Source: Priapulus caudatus
Taxonomy: Eukaryota > Priapulida > Priapulimorpha > Priapulimorphida > Priapulidae
Assembly: GCF_000485595.1 (NCBI RefSeq)
Contig: NW_014577075.1
Location: 273,733-301,861, forward strand
Direction of reading: 5' to 3'
DNA: 28,129 nucleotides
In this document: piece by piece, positions 8,645-20,050 of the stretch
Numbering within the stretch: the first letter of the stretch is position 1
Layout: each line of letters starts with the position of its first letter
Position numbers and translations under genes: made by a program
Notes under the pieces: model-generated
Database searches by the model: none
The model's input: the letters and a program-made list of their open reading frames with translations, nothing else
What the model was told of the DNA's origin: nothing

Positions 8645-11600
8645 CTGCAAGTGTTATACACCAGTGTGCTTCAAATCAAAGGACCGCTTCTCGCATTAAA
8701 ATTCAGTAATAATTATCAATTATACCCAATTTTATTTAACGAAGATTCGACTGCTGATAGAACAATTGCACTACCAATAGGGGACTGACCGCACGTTTAT
8801 TTAGCAACCCGAGAGCTCAAACATTGCCAGGGTGTCTACATCGAACGCACGCAATATCAATAATAGCAACTAAAGCGTTTAATAGCAACTAATAGTTTTT
8901 TAAAGCAAGGAATGCATTGATGCACACGTCAAAAGGGAAGTCCATCCTTTAAAGAGGAGGACGCGAAAACAGAAAAAATGTGAGCTGAAAGACAGCCCAC
9001 TAGTGGACATACCTCGACGTTCCTCCCCTGTGATTACTGCCTCGTCCTCTTGCCTCGCTTCTCTCCTGCCTGTTCTGCGACTGCTCCCCGCGTCCCGCCA
9101 TGCCACCTCCTCGCTGCGGATCCCTGTGCCTCGAGGGCCTCTCCTCGGCAGGGCTGTCACTACGTCTGGCCCGTCTATCACGAGGCGGTCTCGTGTCCTC
9201 GTCAGATGCTACGAGTTTATACTCGCTGCGCGAGCAACGGCCAGTTAAAGAAGACATGTGGAGAACGCGCAGTGCGGGCGACAGTTGAACATGCCACGAG
9301 TCTAGATTCGACGCAGCTACCCGCCAATCGTAAAGCCACGGAAGTGTTTAAGGCAGAGTAAAGTATGTCGATTACAGTACAGCGGTCATCTTTTTTTTTA
9401 CATGGTTATTTCTAAGCTGGTTTTTAAACATTCTACACTAATCTTCTTAATCTTCCACTCGTCTATATTTATAAAGCATAATATAGTCTCAGACGATGTG
9501 AAATGCTGAAAAGGAGTTTAGTTGACAAGATTTCTCTGGGTAGGACGGAATGCTACTTTAAACTAATATTTACACATAAATAACTATGCAGGTTTGCTTA
9601 TGACTATCAAATAATCATACGAAGCCAACTACTATCAACGAGTAACATAATAGACCAACATCTTATTGGTAATAGATTTCTGCATTGTCACACATACACA
9701 TGTAGAGAAAAAGTCAATTTCTTCTGGAGTTTAAATACTAGATGAGACAAAATACCAAACTAGCATCTAATATTCACATGAAATTTTACTGAAAGATTAT
9801 GAACACATGCAGCACCCTTAACTGGACAAACGTTTCTAGCAGTCATTTGTTTAGGGCCATAGCATTGTCATGTCCACTTAGTTGGTTGACAGTCACGAAA
9901 AGGATACTCTTTCCTGCGGCCATCCTTCAGCATGTATTTTGGCTTCTTGTTTTCCTCTTGATTTGTGTCCTTGGAGTGCTCGACACCTTTACCTGCATCC
10001 CAATAATAATCCAGATCTTATACGTACAAGAAATAGAAACCAATTGACTGTTTTGGCTATTACAAAGGATGATTTTAGTGAGATTAATGATATGTACACC
10101 ATTACACCTCCCACTGTGAGTATGACACAGGGAGATCCAAGCTTGTTTGCAGTCATGTGAACATTTTCTGGAATAGAGTCATATTGCCAGCATCACGACA
10201 GTTACTTGCCAGAGTACTGCAGTAAAGTATGACACGTATTTCCATACACCACTAGAAATGTTCACGCAGCGCCATCTATTGGAGAACATATGTTAATTTG
10301 CAAGAAAAACGCAATGTCACTAATAAATACTAATCTCTGTATGTCTTGCCTTTTCCTTTCCATTTGACCTTTGATACAGATTGGCTGAAGTCCACGTGAA
10401 TTCTTCTGTCATCTATTAGTACATTGTCCATCTTGAAATAAGCACGTTCACAGCTTTCTGGCTGAAATAGCAGGTAATCAATGTCTTCCCCGGAAACATC
10501 ACGAATGGCCAAAATCATTTAGTTTATATTTTCTAAGTGATTATGAAATAATTTAATGCAAGAATATGAGGTTCACATAATTGAGTTAATTGACATTCTG
10601 CACATCACAGACATTGTAGAAAAAAAAGACTTTGGGCTAACAATATACATACCTCTTCAAATTCTATGAAAGCATATTGCAGTGATTCACCAGTCTTGTG
10701 GTCTCGTATTACTTCACAACTGTAAATCAGGTTAGACCAACATCAGGAAAAATACATTTGCACGAAGATCTAGAATCTACACGACGAGAATTATCTATGA
10801 AAAGCAAGCTTGTTTGCACGGTTACGCGTGTATGCGTACCCATGCTCGCAGTAAAAGTAATGAAATCATGATTACCTTCCGATTTTGCCGAATCGCGAAA
10901 ATATGATTTCCAGATCTTCATCAGTTGTGACCGGATTCAGCTTGCACACAAACAGTACGTTGTCAGGTGGCGCCACCTCTGCTTCAGGAAGATCACCGAC
11001 CTTGAGAGTAAAAGCGTGATGATGCAAGCGGGGAAACAGAGATGCAGTACGTTGTTTGATCATGGCTCGTGCATAAGAAGTGTTGTTTGTTCACCACAAG
11101 ATCTCACTAAATGAGCTGAGATAAAACGCACGATGAAACGGGTAAAAGACAGCTAAGTTATGTTTCCACATGTTTTTTCTACCTCTAATGCCCGCCGCAC
11201 ACGTGAGTTATTTCACTCAAGTAAACTGACGCATAAGTCAAATTACTCAACGAAAATCCGCCGCACACGTGAGTAAAATGATGCATGCGTCAAATTACTC
11301 AACGAAAATCCGCCGCACACGTGAGTAAAATGATGCATGCGTCAAATTACTCAACGAAAATCCGCCGCACACGTGAGTAAAATGACTCATGCATCATTTT
11401 ACTTGAGTAAAATAACTCACGTGTGCGCCGGGCTTAACTCACTTCTCTACTTCCAACTGTAGGCGTTTATCTGGACATACATTACACAAACTATATGTAT
11501 ACATTACACAAACTATATGTATACATTACACAAACTATATGTATACATTACACAAACTATATAATTATGTTACATGGAACTAGAATTCAGTGAACATACA

Positions 11601-14479
11601 AGAGGAGATGATGATGATGAATAAATTTAAGGTTGTATACCAGAGCATCTTACCATCTCCAAAATTTGTGTTCTCGCTTTTGCCTCTTTTTCCTTGATCA
11701 TCTCTTCCACCATCTCTAAAGTCTTACCCTTTGTCGCATCTATTTCTTCGTCGGGGGCTATCCTTCCAGCCTGCACAATTGAATGTATAACATGATGTAT
11801 ATGATTGTATAACACAATAACACAAAAATAATTCGTGGATTGTTTCACTCTTCTTTAATACGTTCCCGATAAAGTTCCTTAAAATTGCGCTTGAAATCAT
11901 AGCAAGCAATAGACATTTTCACTTCAACCTAAACTAAATATTCATGTTCTTTGTCCCCCAGCATCCAAACATGTTCACCAAGATCTAATTGCTTCTTGCG
12001 GTTAGTTGACTTTAAGGCACCAATGTAAACAGTATAAAGGATTGATCCACTTGCTACCTCTGATATCTTTTTAATGTGTTGACCGAGTAGAAAACGAGTT
12101 TGTCTGATATTCTGAAAATCTTACGAAGACTGCCGAGTGTCACTGAAACGGTCTAAAATTGTAGTGAGCACTCTACACAATTCAAAGTTCTACCAGCACG
12201 AAAGATTTCGAGGATGAGGGGATATTAATCTATCTTGAAAACTAGCGCTAATTCACTGCTGTGTACCTCCATCTGCTCCTTGGTAGGTTGCGGAGATCTG
12301 TCAGGGTAGTCGATCCCAGGCGGATCATCAAACGGATCGTCGAGTACTATCGTGTGGTTGACCCTGCAAGCAAGGATGAGGATAGAAGCACACGAATGCT
12401 ACACATACATACATAAGAGAGTGCATAGAGTACGCTAGTCTGCGTGATAGATTGCAAGTCTCTTCTGTCAAAGCTCACACAGCAAGGCATGAAGACGAGT
12501 CGACAGATCATTTTCAAATTAGACATGTATAATTACATTGCTAGGAAGTAACGATAGACATCAACTATTAGTCCTCTTGCTTTATTACTACTTCACTTCT
12601 TACAAACTAAGCTAGTTTTGCTGCTTACGACACAATTAATTAGAATAAATTACAATAAACATTTGCATATTTTTCGACCTATGAGCATGAAAATTGTGAT
12701 TAACGTTCCGCGTTCTTTAACATCCAACTGCCAAGCTTCTGTTGATACTAATCACAGAAGAGGCTACACAGTTGCCGCGCGCACCTGATGTCAACGTAGG
12801 GTCGGTGGGTTTCATCACAGATGGCTTCACTCAGCTTGTCGAGCACATCCAGTCCCTCGCTCACCTCGCCGAATACCGTGTGCACCCCGTCGAGATAGTC
12901 CAGGCTCTCCCCCAGTGTGAGAAAAAACTGCAAGCAGATTATTCGTCATAGTCAGTCACCTCCAAATTAAGCAAGACTGAACAATCTGAAGAAGAGGACC
13001 CAGAACTCAAAATTTTAGCATTTGATTTATTATTTCTCGTCGATTATAGCATTATTCTGGTCACATGACCCGTAGAGTGTATCCCGGTTACTTTCTCTAC
13101 AATCAAAATACAAAATGGGACACTAGCATCAGTCATTAAGTGTTGGGTACATGTATAGATATTAGGTATGACCACATTTCTAGATTTCTGCTATTGAGCA
13201 GTCACACGTTTGGACATCACTGCAACTATGCTTTAGATATTATGATGTATCATAAAATGCACATGACTACACTTAAGCTGAATTAGTGTTGGAATGTGTA
13301 GCACTAAGGATGCTTACCATACAATTTTCATAGTGTATGTCTTATAACAGAGCATGCTGTAGAACGCCCCATTTTTTGTTGCAAAGAGCAGCGTTAGGTA
13401 TGTGAATAGAACGATCTTTCTAATCATATATGGCATATAAATGATCATGCAATCATGGAATGCAAGAAGCACACACATACCTGGGAACCGTGCATGTTGT
13501 TGCCGTTGTTTACCATCGACAAAGTGCCCAGCTTCCTGTGCTTGATAATGGGATTCGTTTCAGCCTCAAAGAACTGTGCCTGATCACCATAAACCTTGCT
13601 GTAAGAAAGAGTAATAATGCAGCTGAGCTGTTGTTGATATTATTATCTTTATCATCATCATGATCCACATCATGACCATCGTCATTATATGGTAAAGCCA
13701 AACCAACATATACTGATGACATTAATATCTTCTTACTTTGTACATATTTGCTATCTTATTCTTCATTAAAGTTTGTGCATCTACTACATTTATGAATGTA
13801 CACAGTGATTCACTTTTTCTGTGTGCTGCAGGCAACTATCCCCAGTTAAGTATTATTGTAAATGAATATAAACTTTTGCACATGTAGGATTTTCTCTAAC
13901 CAAGTCATCTGTAGTGTGAATATATTGCGCATATTTGCTATCTCACACACTATAGTGCAATCAATAAACAGTACCCTTATATTAACAGAAATTCCATAGA
14001 ATTAAAAATTAAAAATGGGAATGCACATATGGAATTCATAAAGGAATACCTGAAGATAGATTGGCCACCTCGTCCTGTTCCTGTCGGATCACCAGTCTGT
14101 GCCAAGAAGCCCTCCTACATAATCACAATAACAGGTATATACACTAGGTGTAAGGGTAGAAACTACCATCACAATTTCTTGAAAGATGCTTTTCACAGGA
14201 TTTTGTGAATGATCATTTAATGTCCTATAATAGCAGTGGTAACATTGCTATGTTAAAAATATCAGTTAACTTGTAGCAGCATGAAGCAATTTATATTACC
14301 CCTGTTTCACAAGCTTATTAGAGCCATCAGGATACAGAGATTGTTGTAGTAAATAAAGTTGACCTTCAGGTCATCATTTTAAAAATGACAGTAATAAGAG
14401 TTCATACTAACCTGCACTGAATGAAATAGGCAATAGTTGTAGAATTTCAGCTTGCACAACTTCAGGAAGTTCAAACATG
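8173..14479 (-). CDS. PPIL4: PPIL4: cyclophilin-RRM protein, 12 exons, 5' exon missing
   Basis: PPIL4 is a nuclear cyclophilin of the spliceosomal group. Exons in transcript order: 14479-14412, 14114-14050, 13598-13481, 12927-12785, 12363-12267, 11770-11654, 11000-10876, 10719-10653, 10461-10350, 9992-9908, 9225-9013, 8644-8173. Every junction is in phase, giving 559 residues. The first visible exon starts inside the cyclophilin fold (CLNFLKLCK); the preceding exon should hold about 24 residues. Visible residues 1 to about 135 are cyclophilin, with [12 protein letters not shown] and [12 protein letters not shown]. Compared with cyclophilin A, catalytic Arg55 is Ser (Asn in human PPIL4) and Trp121 is Tyr, so isomerase activity is probably weak or absent. 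The RRM covers about residues 215-295, with RNP2 VLFVCKL and RNP1 LQYAFIEF, then [13 protein letters not shown] and WKGKGKG. A long Arg/Ser/Lys-rich tail follows. With exon 1 the protein would be about 583 aa, against 492 in human. Confidence 0.95.
9993..10349 (-). other. PPIL4: GC-AG intron in PPIL4
   Basis: The exon encoding KVKWKGK ends ...AAAAG and the intron begins GCAAGA, the usual context of GC donors (AG|GCAAGT). The intron ends GGGATGCAG before 9992. Joining here rebuilds a Gly codon (G|GT) and yields [13 protein letters not shown], which lines up with the human WKGKGGKYTKSD region. Reading on through the exon meets TAG after only a few more codons. The only nearby GT (at AAG|GTCAAA) would delete the conserved KWKGKG. 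Confidence 0.8.
11190..11433. mobile_element. MITE-like foldback element with 52-bp internal units, in a PPIL4 intron
   Basis: Terminal inverted repeats of 36 bp (11190-11225 and 11398-11433) match at 34 of 36 positions and start GCCCGCCGCACACGTGAG. Between them CCGCCGCACACGTGAG recurs at 11258, 11310 and 11362, giving exact 52-bp steps after a first, diverged 66-bp step from 11192. Each unit is itself a weak dyad: GAGTAA...TGA-TGCATG-CG-TCA...TTACTC. No transposase is present, so it would be non-autonomous. No clear target-site duplication is visible; TAA occurs on both sides but is too short to trust. Confidence 0.8.
11479..11566. repeat. 22-bp tandem repeat, 4 copies
   Basis: Unit ACATTACACAAACTATATGT plus AT, starting at 11479, 11501, 11523 and 11545. 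The first three copies are essentially identical and the fourth diverges at its end. It lies 45 bp from the foldback element in the same PPIL4 intron. Confidence 0.95.
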
Positions 14480-16180
14480 CTAAAAGTGGTAAATCATTAT
14501 TAGAATTGCCAAAAATTAAAATAGCATCGATTGGATGCGTAATATATGCAGCCAGGCCAATCAGCGCAACCGCAAACAGTTGCCAGCACCTGTCTTGACT
14601 TGTGTAACATTTGGGCGGTCATTTTGCATCAACATTCGATGAATTTCTACGATTTAATAGCATTTTGGTGGGCCGATTGTCAAAAATGGCAGGTGTAGCT
14701 GTTGGAGCCGATTGCAAACAGTAATGTTGGACAAAGCTCAGTGGCGAGTTGAGACACTGTGGTGTTATATACATGTGTGCTGTACCGTGTGTGTGGTACG
14801 GTGGGGGGGGGGGCAGACTTGATCCCGCTGCCATTGAGTGTGTAGTATTGGTACAGCACTAACGAGTGACTAGACGATCTGCAGCCCGGATATCCACGCG
14901 AAGCGCGCAAACGCCGTGCAGCGGTGACAATAAATCTTATTCGCTGCCCTATATAGAAAAATTTCGCCAGTGCCCTTTGGGTACAGGATAAAGCCGTATA
15001 ATCGGTCAATTGAGGAGTTCTGGCGATTCCACAAGCCTTTCGACTATGCACGTAGGTCGAGAATAAATACAAATGCTGGTAATTGCTCGTTTGCTGGTCG
15101 GCGCGTTTCCTTTTCGTCTAGAAAAGCGAGTTTGTATTTCTTCCGTTTCACGCCCTGAATTTATTCTCGTACATATGGCGTGCCATAGATGGCGCGACGA
15201 GGCTCTCTTGGAGGGATTTTCAAGGTATTTTTCCACACAAGGATCGGCGATTCGGTTTAGACTGCTCCGCGGTGGAGAGTTCCACACGCTGCACTAACTA
15301 TAACTTTAGTGTAGCGAAAGATACTTGGCCGAGTTAAGGTCCGTACCAGTCTACCTCGAATCGTGACGTGCGATTCAAATTATCGTAGCCATCTTAGTAC
15401 CCCCGACGTTGATTGGCTAAGCCCATTGATTGATGTTTGTTTTTCACTGAGAATTTCCACTAGATGTTATCTGGAAAAGCGCCTGGCTCCGTACGTGCGA
15501 GGTTTTTATCAACCTCTTGACCCCGCGCTGCCCGTGGCGACGGCACGTCGTGCGAGCACATGCTGGCGTGGCCGTGGCAGTTTTTACACGTAGCTAATCC
15601 TACAATACGCCGCCACACTGACACACAAATATATATATCCACATGTTTTTACGAAGACGGCGGAGCGCGACATTCCAGCCTCCCTCCTCCCCCGCGCTCA
15701 CGTGGCGGCTGGGCACGCCTCCAAATGCTATATCCAACAAAGCTGGCTAGGGGCAGTTTTGCGCCGCGGTGACTTTTCCGCTATAAATTAGATTTTGTAT
15801 TTATTTAGGGCCTTCATTTTATTGAAACGCTAGTGCAAGTGCATGCTTGTGTGCACTGCTGCCGGCAGCAGTTGATGCATGTAATATACGATACCTTATA
15901 AGCCAGGTGGCGGCGGAAGGGAGCGTAGAGAGAGAGAGAAGAGAGAGACAGACTGTGGGGAGTGCGGAAAGATAGAAGAAAGAGAGTGGGAAACGCCAAG
16001 ATAAAGGTACGAAAATCAACGGCAGGTGGACCGGAGAACAGGCAGAGCGATGTATCAAACGCGTGTCAATCTAATAATCGGACAAGGCCCCCCTCCAAAA
16101 GCGCCGATTAGCCGAGGCCGATGTACGTCGTCCCGAAAACGTGCGCGAGTGTTAGGCGGCTGCCCGCTAATACTCATATC
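14480..16180. other. no recognisable gene; expected PPIL4 upstream region
   Basis: PPIL4 exon 1 and its promoter should lie to the right of 14479, but I could not find the expected N-terminal coding sequence (family start MAVLLETTLGD-like) on the minus strand here. Contents seen: a G-run at about 14803-14814, a GATGGCGCG motif near 15188, and short GA repeats at about 15920-15990. Open frames of 60-130 codons occur but none resembles a known protein. Confidence 0.5.
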
Positions 16181-16223
16181 GTGCGCCGAAGGGAACGCGG
16201 CTGTCCGCCTTCCTTCGGCGCAC
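16181..16223. repeat. GC-rich perfect hairpin
   Basis: GTGCGCCGAAGG (16181-16192) is the exact reverse complement of 16212-16223, with a 19-nt loop. It ends 35 bp before the start of homology between block copies A and B, so it may mark the insertion context of copy A. Confidence 0.75.
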
Positions 16224-17248
16224 CGCCGCGAAATTCGTAATAGGCGGCGGAATGCGAAGATGCTACATACAAACACACCCGCGTCCGGCGTGCGCCAGTC
16301 CCGCGAGAAAGTGCGTGGCTTAACCGCTTTCGGCGGTCGGAGGAACAAACGCACGGTTTGCGCAGACGCCATCCTTGTAGCGCGGTTCTCTCTGGCTAAC
16401 TGTTTAACTATTATTACTAGGACTAGGAGTAGGACTTCGCTCGCGACTCAAAGTATGGTGGTGAAGAGCACACGAGAACAAACGATCTACGAGTGTAAAC
16501 ATCAGCGTATGTGTGTACCTAAACCGACCAGGCTCTCCGACTAGTTACACGGCGGAGGAGTGTAACTCTCGCCACGTAGTGTTAGCGAGATGGGAACTTG
16601 TGGCTAGTGTGTACACAATCAGACACTATGCATGGCAGCAAGTCGCAGGAGTGACTACTTTCGGGATCGCAAAGGGATAGTCTGGGACGCCGCAATATGT
16701 TTTTTGTATAATATGGGCTACACTAATACTGTGGTGATAAACTAGGCTTGGGCTGCTCTACACTACGCGAAATCATGCTTACTTCGTGGCTTTGCGCTGT
16801 GTGAAATCTACTGGTGATATCGCCAAGGGTTGTTTTCAAGGAAGTAAACTGCGGCATCTTGGTCTCAACAGTGAGAACACGCCGGGGGTAGGTGTGCGCG
16901 ATACCTTTAAGTTACGTTCAGCCAATTTACTGTGCAACGAAAAAATAACAGTAATTAATATTTTCGGTAGATTACGCTGTATATTTACTTAATTAGTGTA
17001 TGACACAGATAATATGTGTAGTCGCAAATAATAGACAAGTCTCGCCGCGCTCCCGCAGAAGACATGCGTAATAAAACGTATCTTCTAATACTAGGCTTCG
17101 AACAGGTATTTCTAAAATACAACCTAAAGTATTGTGGCGATAGATGGAGGCACCGATGGCGTGCCGCTTGCCTTAGCTTTTGGACTGTAGTAAGTATGGA
17201 GGCCATAGAGTTTGTACTAAAATATATAACTCTATATATACGTAAACT

Positions 17249-17374
17249 ATATAACTCTTATGGTATAAGCATTGGTATCAGCTTTATAGTATGCGCGGAG
17301 GTAATTACGAATTTTTAATACGCTCTTGCTTATACTATAAAGCTGATACCTATGCTTATACCATAGAGTTATAT
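17249..17374. repeat. long inverted repeat with 39-nt loop (copy A)
   Basis: Arm 1 (17249-17292) and arm 2 (17332-17374) are reverse complements apart from one extra T and one substitution. The 39-nt loop (17293-17331) is the exact reverse complement of 25803-25841 in copy B, where the second arm is missing. Confidence 0.9.
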
Positions 17375-17835
17375 ATAATTTTTAATATTGCATGACTCAT
17401 GGCAATCGGCTCGCGTGTGTGTGTTCGTGGTGTGTGTGTAGCCAAACTAGTGTTCGCCGCGGATCGATTGCAGCAGGGCAGCTTCGCCTTAGGGCGTCCC
17501 AGTCAGCAGCAGGCACGCCTTAGGGCGTGTCCAGTAGCAGAGCAGCTCGCCGTTAGCAGCGAGCCCAGCTGTTTATATCACATACAGTGTTAACAGCTCG
17601 GCGGGAGGTAATGCACTTTCGTGAGTGCCGCTCGCCGTGCCTAGTTCGGCTAGTTGGTATGACGGGTGAGTAATCTTTTATTTTCATCGGTAGCAGGACG
17701 ATAATCACGAGTTCTTGAAATAGCCTTAATAACTGTATTTAAACAAATGTATAAATAACACAGTATAGTGGCAGTATGACATGACTTAAGAAATTTTGCT
17801 TTAGCATAATCACCCATTTGAGACAGCGCTAAAAT

Positions 17836-17881
17836 GATTAAAACTGATGAATGATACAATTTATCATTTCATCAGTTTTAA
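17836..17881. repeat. hairpin conserved in both block copies (copy A)
   Basis: GATTAAAACTGATGA-ATGATA pairs with TATCATTTCATCAGTTTTAA around a short CAATT loop. The counterpart in copy B (26212-26260) has perfect 22-bp arms; copy A has lost one A in the left arm. Confidence 0.85.
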
Positions 17882-18359
17882 TGCATTTAATCCAGTTAGT
17901 TATTTTATAACATATCTTATTAACGCATAATATATATTTATATATTTATGACTGAAAAAACAGATAAAAATCTCGAAAGATTGGAGCTGCGAATAGAACC
18001 TGAAAAAACAATGAAACAGTGGATTTGTAAAATTTACGCATTGCACAGCCGCATTTTCTTTCCATCGCCAAGAAGTTACAAATTTGTAAAGTGCTTGAGA
18101 TAGTTCCTGTGCATCGAAGTTTTGAAACCAAAAATTTTTTTGGGGGGGGGGGCAGGTTATTTCATAACTGTGACCCGTAATGGTCCGAAACTTTTTCTTA
18201 TCCATATTTACCATTTATTAAATTTGGTGAGCTCAACATTTTTTCTACGGTAAATTGTGGCCCGTATCCTTTCAAAGGTGGAATTATAGTTCATCTTTCG
18301 CATTTCATTTTCCATTTTAATACGCAGACATTGTTTTATTACAATTTTACTGCCTGACT

Positions 18360-18410
18360 CTATCTCTCTTCCTCTATCTCTCTCTCATGCTCGTCTCTCT
18401 CTCCTCTCTC

Positions 18411-18454
<44 letters not shown>

Positions 18455-18910
18455 CCCTTCGGTCCCTCTCATCTCTCCGTCAAGTTCTCTCAAGTCTCTC
18501 TCCCTCTCTCGCAGCTCTCATCTCTCCTTCTCTCGTCTCTCTCTCTCGCTCTTTCTCTCGGTCTTTCTCTCGTTCTCTCTCGTCTCTCTCATCTCTCCTC
18601 TCTCCCCCGCCCTCGTCTCTGTCTCATCTCTCTCTTCTCTCTCTGCTGCTCCCCCGCTCTCTGCTCTCATCTCTCATCTCGTCTCTCTCTCGTCTCTCTC
18701 CCGCCCTTCTCTTGGTCTGCTCTCTCTCCGTCTCTCGTCTCTCTCGATGTCTCTTCTCTTCGTCTCTGGCTCTGTGTCTTTCTTCTCTCTCTCTCTCTCG
18801 TCTCATGCCTCTCCTCTCTCTCTCTCCCCCCCCCCGCTCTCTCGTCCTCTCATCATCTCTCGTCTCTCTCCTTTCCTCCTCCCCCCCCCTTTTTTTCCCT
18901 CCTTCCGCTG
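18360..18910. repeat. CT-rich tract of copy A
   Basis: (CT)n with TCGT, CATCTC and poly-C interruptions, starting after GACTCTATCTCTCTT and ending at CTCACTAAAAACAGCTTG. The corresponding tract of copy B is at 26697-27203. The 183-codon Ser/Leu open frame over it is a repeat artefact. Confidence 0.92.
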
Positions 18911-19507
18911 CTTTCTCTCACTAAAAACAGCTTGTTGAAATGATGTATAACGCAATGCGTATCTTGCGTTACGTAGGCTACGTCCGCTCGCAATATTGTA
19001 AATGCCTCTAAAATCCATTTTTTCGCAGTTTTATTGTTATTGGCTTCACTACAGAAATTTCAAATTATAGAACAAAAATTAAAATTTGACAAAATAAACG
19101 ATTGATAGATGACTTTTCGAGTTACATCGCCTAGGCCTACTACTACTAGCAGCCCGTTCCAAGTATTTCTTGTCGTAAATATGAGAACAATGAAATGCAT
19201 ATATTAAAAGCCAACATGGAGATGTTGTAAGGCCAAGCACGCATTGATTTTAATCAATTGTCATGATTTCTGCACCAACATCTTTTTAGCTCGCACCCAT
19301 TTCATATATCGTTGTTGCTTTCGCATCTAAAAAATCTAAGCCTCGCATCTGCTTTCTAATTAATGAAATTCTCGGTCGCCGAATTTGTAAGATTGGGCCA
19401 TATATCAAGTATAGGTCAGGCCGACAACGTGCTTCTAATCGCATATTCATTATCTATATTAGCCATGCTGTTGAGATAGCAATTAACATATCCGCAGGTA
19501 TCAAATA

Positions 19508-20050
19508 CACGCCGCGCACACACACGACGCGCAGCGCAGCGCACACCACACACTCACTACACACACACACGCACACACACACACACACACAACACACACA
19601 CAAACACAGCACACGCGCGAACGCACGCGCGCACGCACGGCACGCACGACACGCAACAGCATGCACACAGGCCACGCACGCAACGCAGAGCAACACAACA
19701 CACACACACCACGACACAACACGACACACACACGCACGCACGATGCACGTGCAGGCACGCACCAAGCTGGCACGCACGCCAACACAGCACACACACAAAC
19801 ACACACCACAAAACACACACACACACACACAAACAGTCACACACCCACACACACAACACACACACACACACACCCACACACATGCAGGCACGCACGGCAC
19901 GCACACCACACGACACACAATCACACACAACACCACCTCACACACGGACACACAACAACACATCTCACACGACACCACCACACACCCAACAACAGCACAC
20001 AGCACCACACACGCAGCCGCACGCACGCACAACACACACACACGGGCACA
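19508..20050. repeat. CA-rich tract of copy A
   Basis: (CA)n interleaved with GCACGCACG blocks and AACAC variants, starting after TATCAAATACACGC. Matched in copy B by 27752-28129. It is followed by a short perfect hairpin, CGATACG-CAC-CGTATCG (20078-20094). Cys/Val and His/Thr open frames here are spurious. Confidence 0.92.

Larger units (their letters stand above)
16258..20050 (+). repeat. large repeat block, copy A (direct repeat of 24925-28129)
   Basis: Starting at AGATGCTACATAC, the sequence can be followed side by side with 24925 onward. Landmarks in the same order are GTGGCTTAACCGCTTTCGGC, GGACTAGGAGTAGGACTTCG, GAAGACATGCGTAATA, GGTATCAGCTTTATAGTAT, a 22-bp-armed hairpin, a CT tract, ACTAAAA-AGCTTGTTGAAATG, GCAGCCCGTTCCAAGTA and a CA tract. 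The right boundary is uncertain because copy B runs off the window; 20050 marks the end of the CA tract. No transposase, reverse transcriptase or convincing gene is visible inside. It may be a nonautonomous element or a segmental duplication. Confidence 0.85.

Noticed and set aside
8160-8645. 161-codon minus-strand frame over the PPIL4 tail, and a plus-strand frame opposite it
   Set aside because: The exon splice phase (AG|T) selects the other minus-strand frame with RS and Lys/Ser blocks; these are shadows.
11190-11433. Possible CRISPR-like array (52-bp repeating units)
   Set aside because: Units are contiguous with no variable spacers, flanked by terminal inverted repeats, and sit in an intron of an animal gene.
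15006-15297. Overlapping frames of 74-93 codons on both strands, considered as PPIL4 exon 1 or a separate gene
   Set aside because: No match to the PPIL4 N terminus and no known motif; no good splice donor in the needed phase.
16026-16544. 172-codon plus-strand frame spanning the start of copy A
   Set aside because: It crosses the boundary between unique sequence and the repeat block, and the copy B equivalent is broken by frameshifts. No domain is recognisable.
18387-18938. 183-codon Ser/Leu frame that looks like a signal or membrane protein
   Set aside because: Pure CT-repeat translation.
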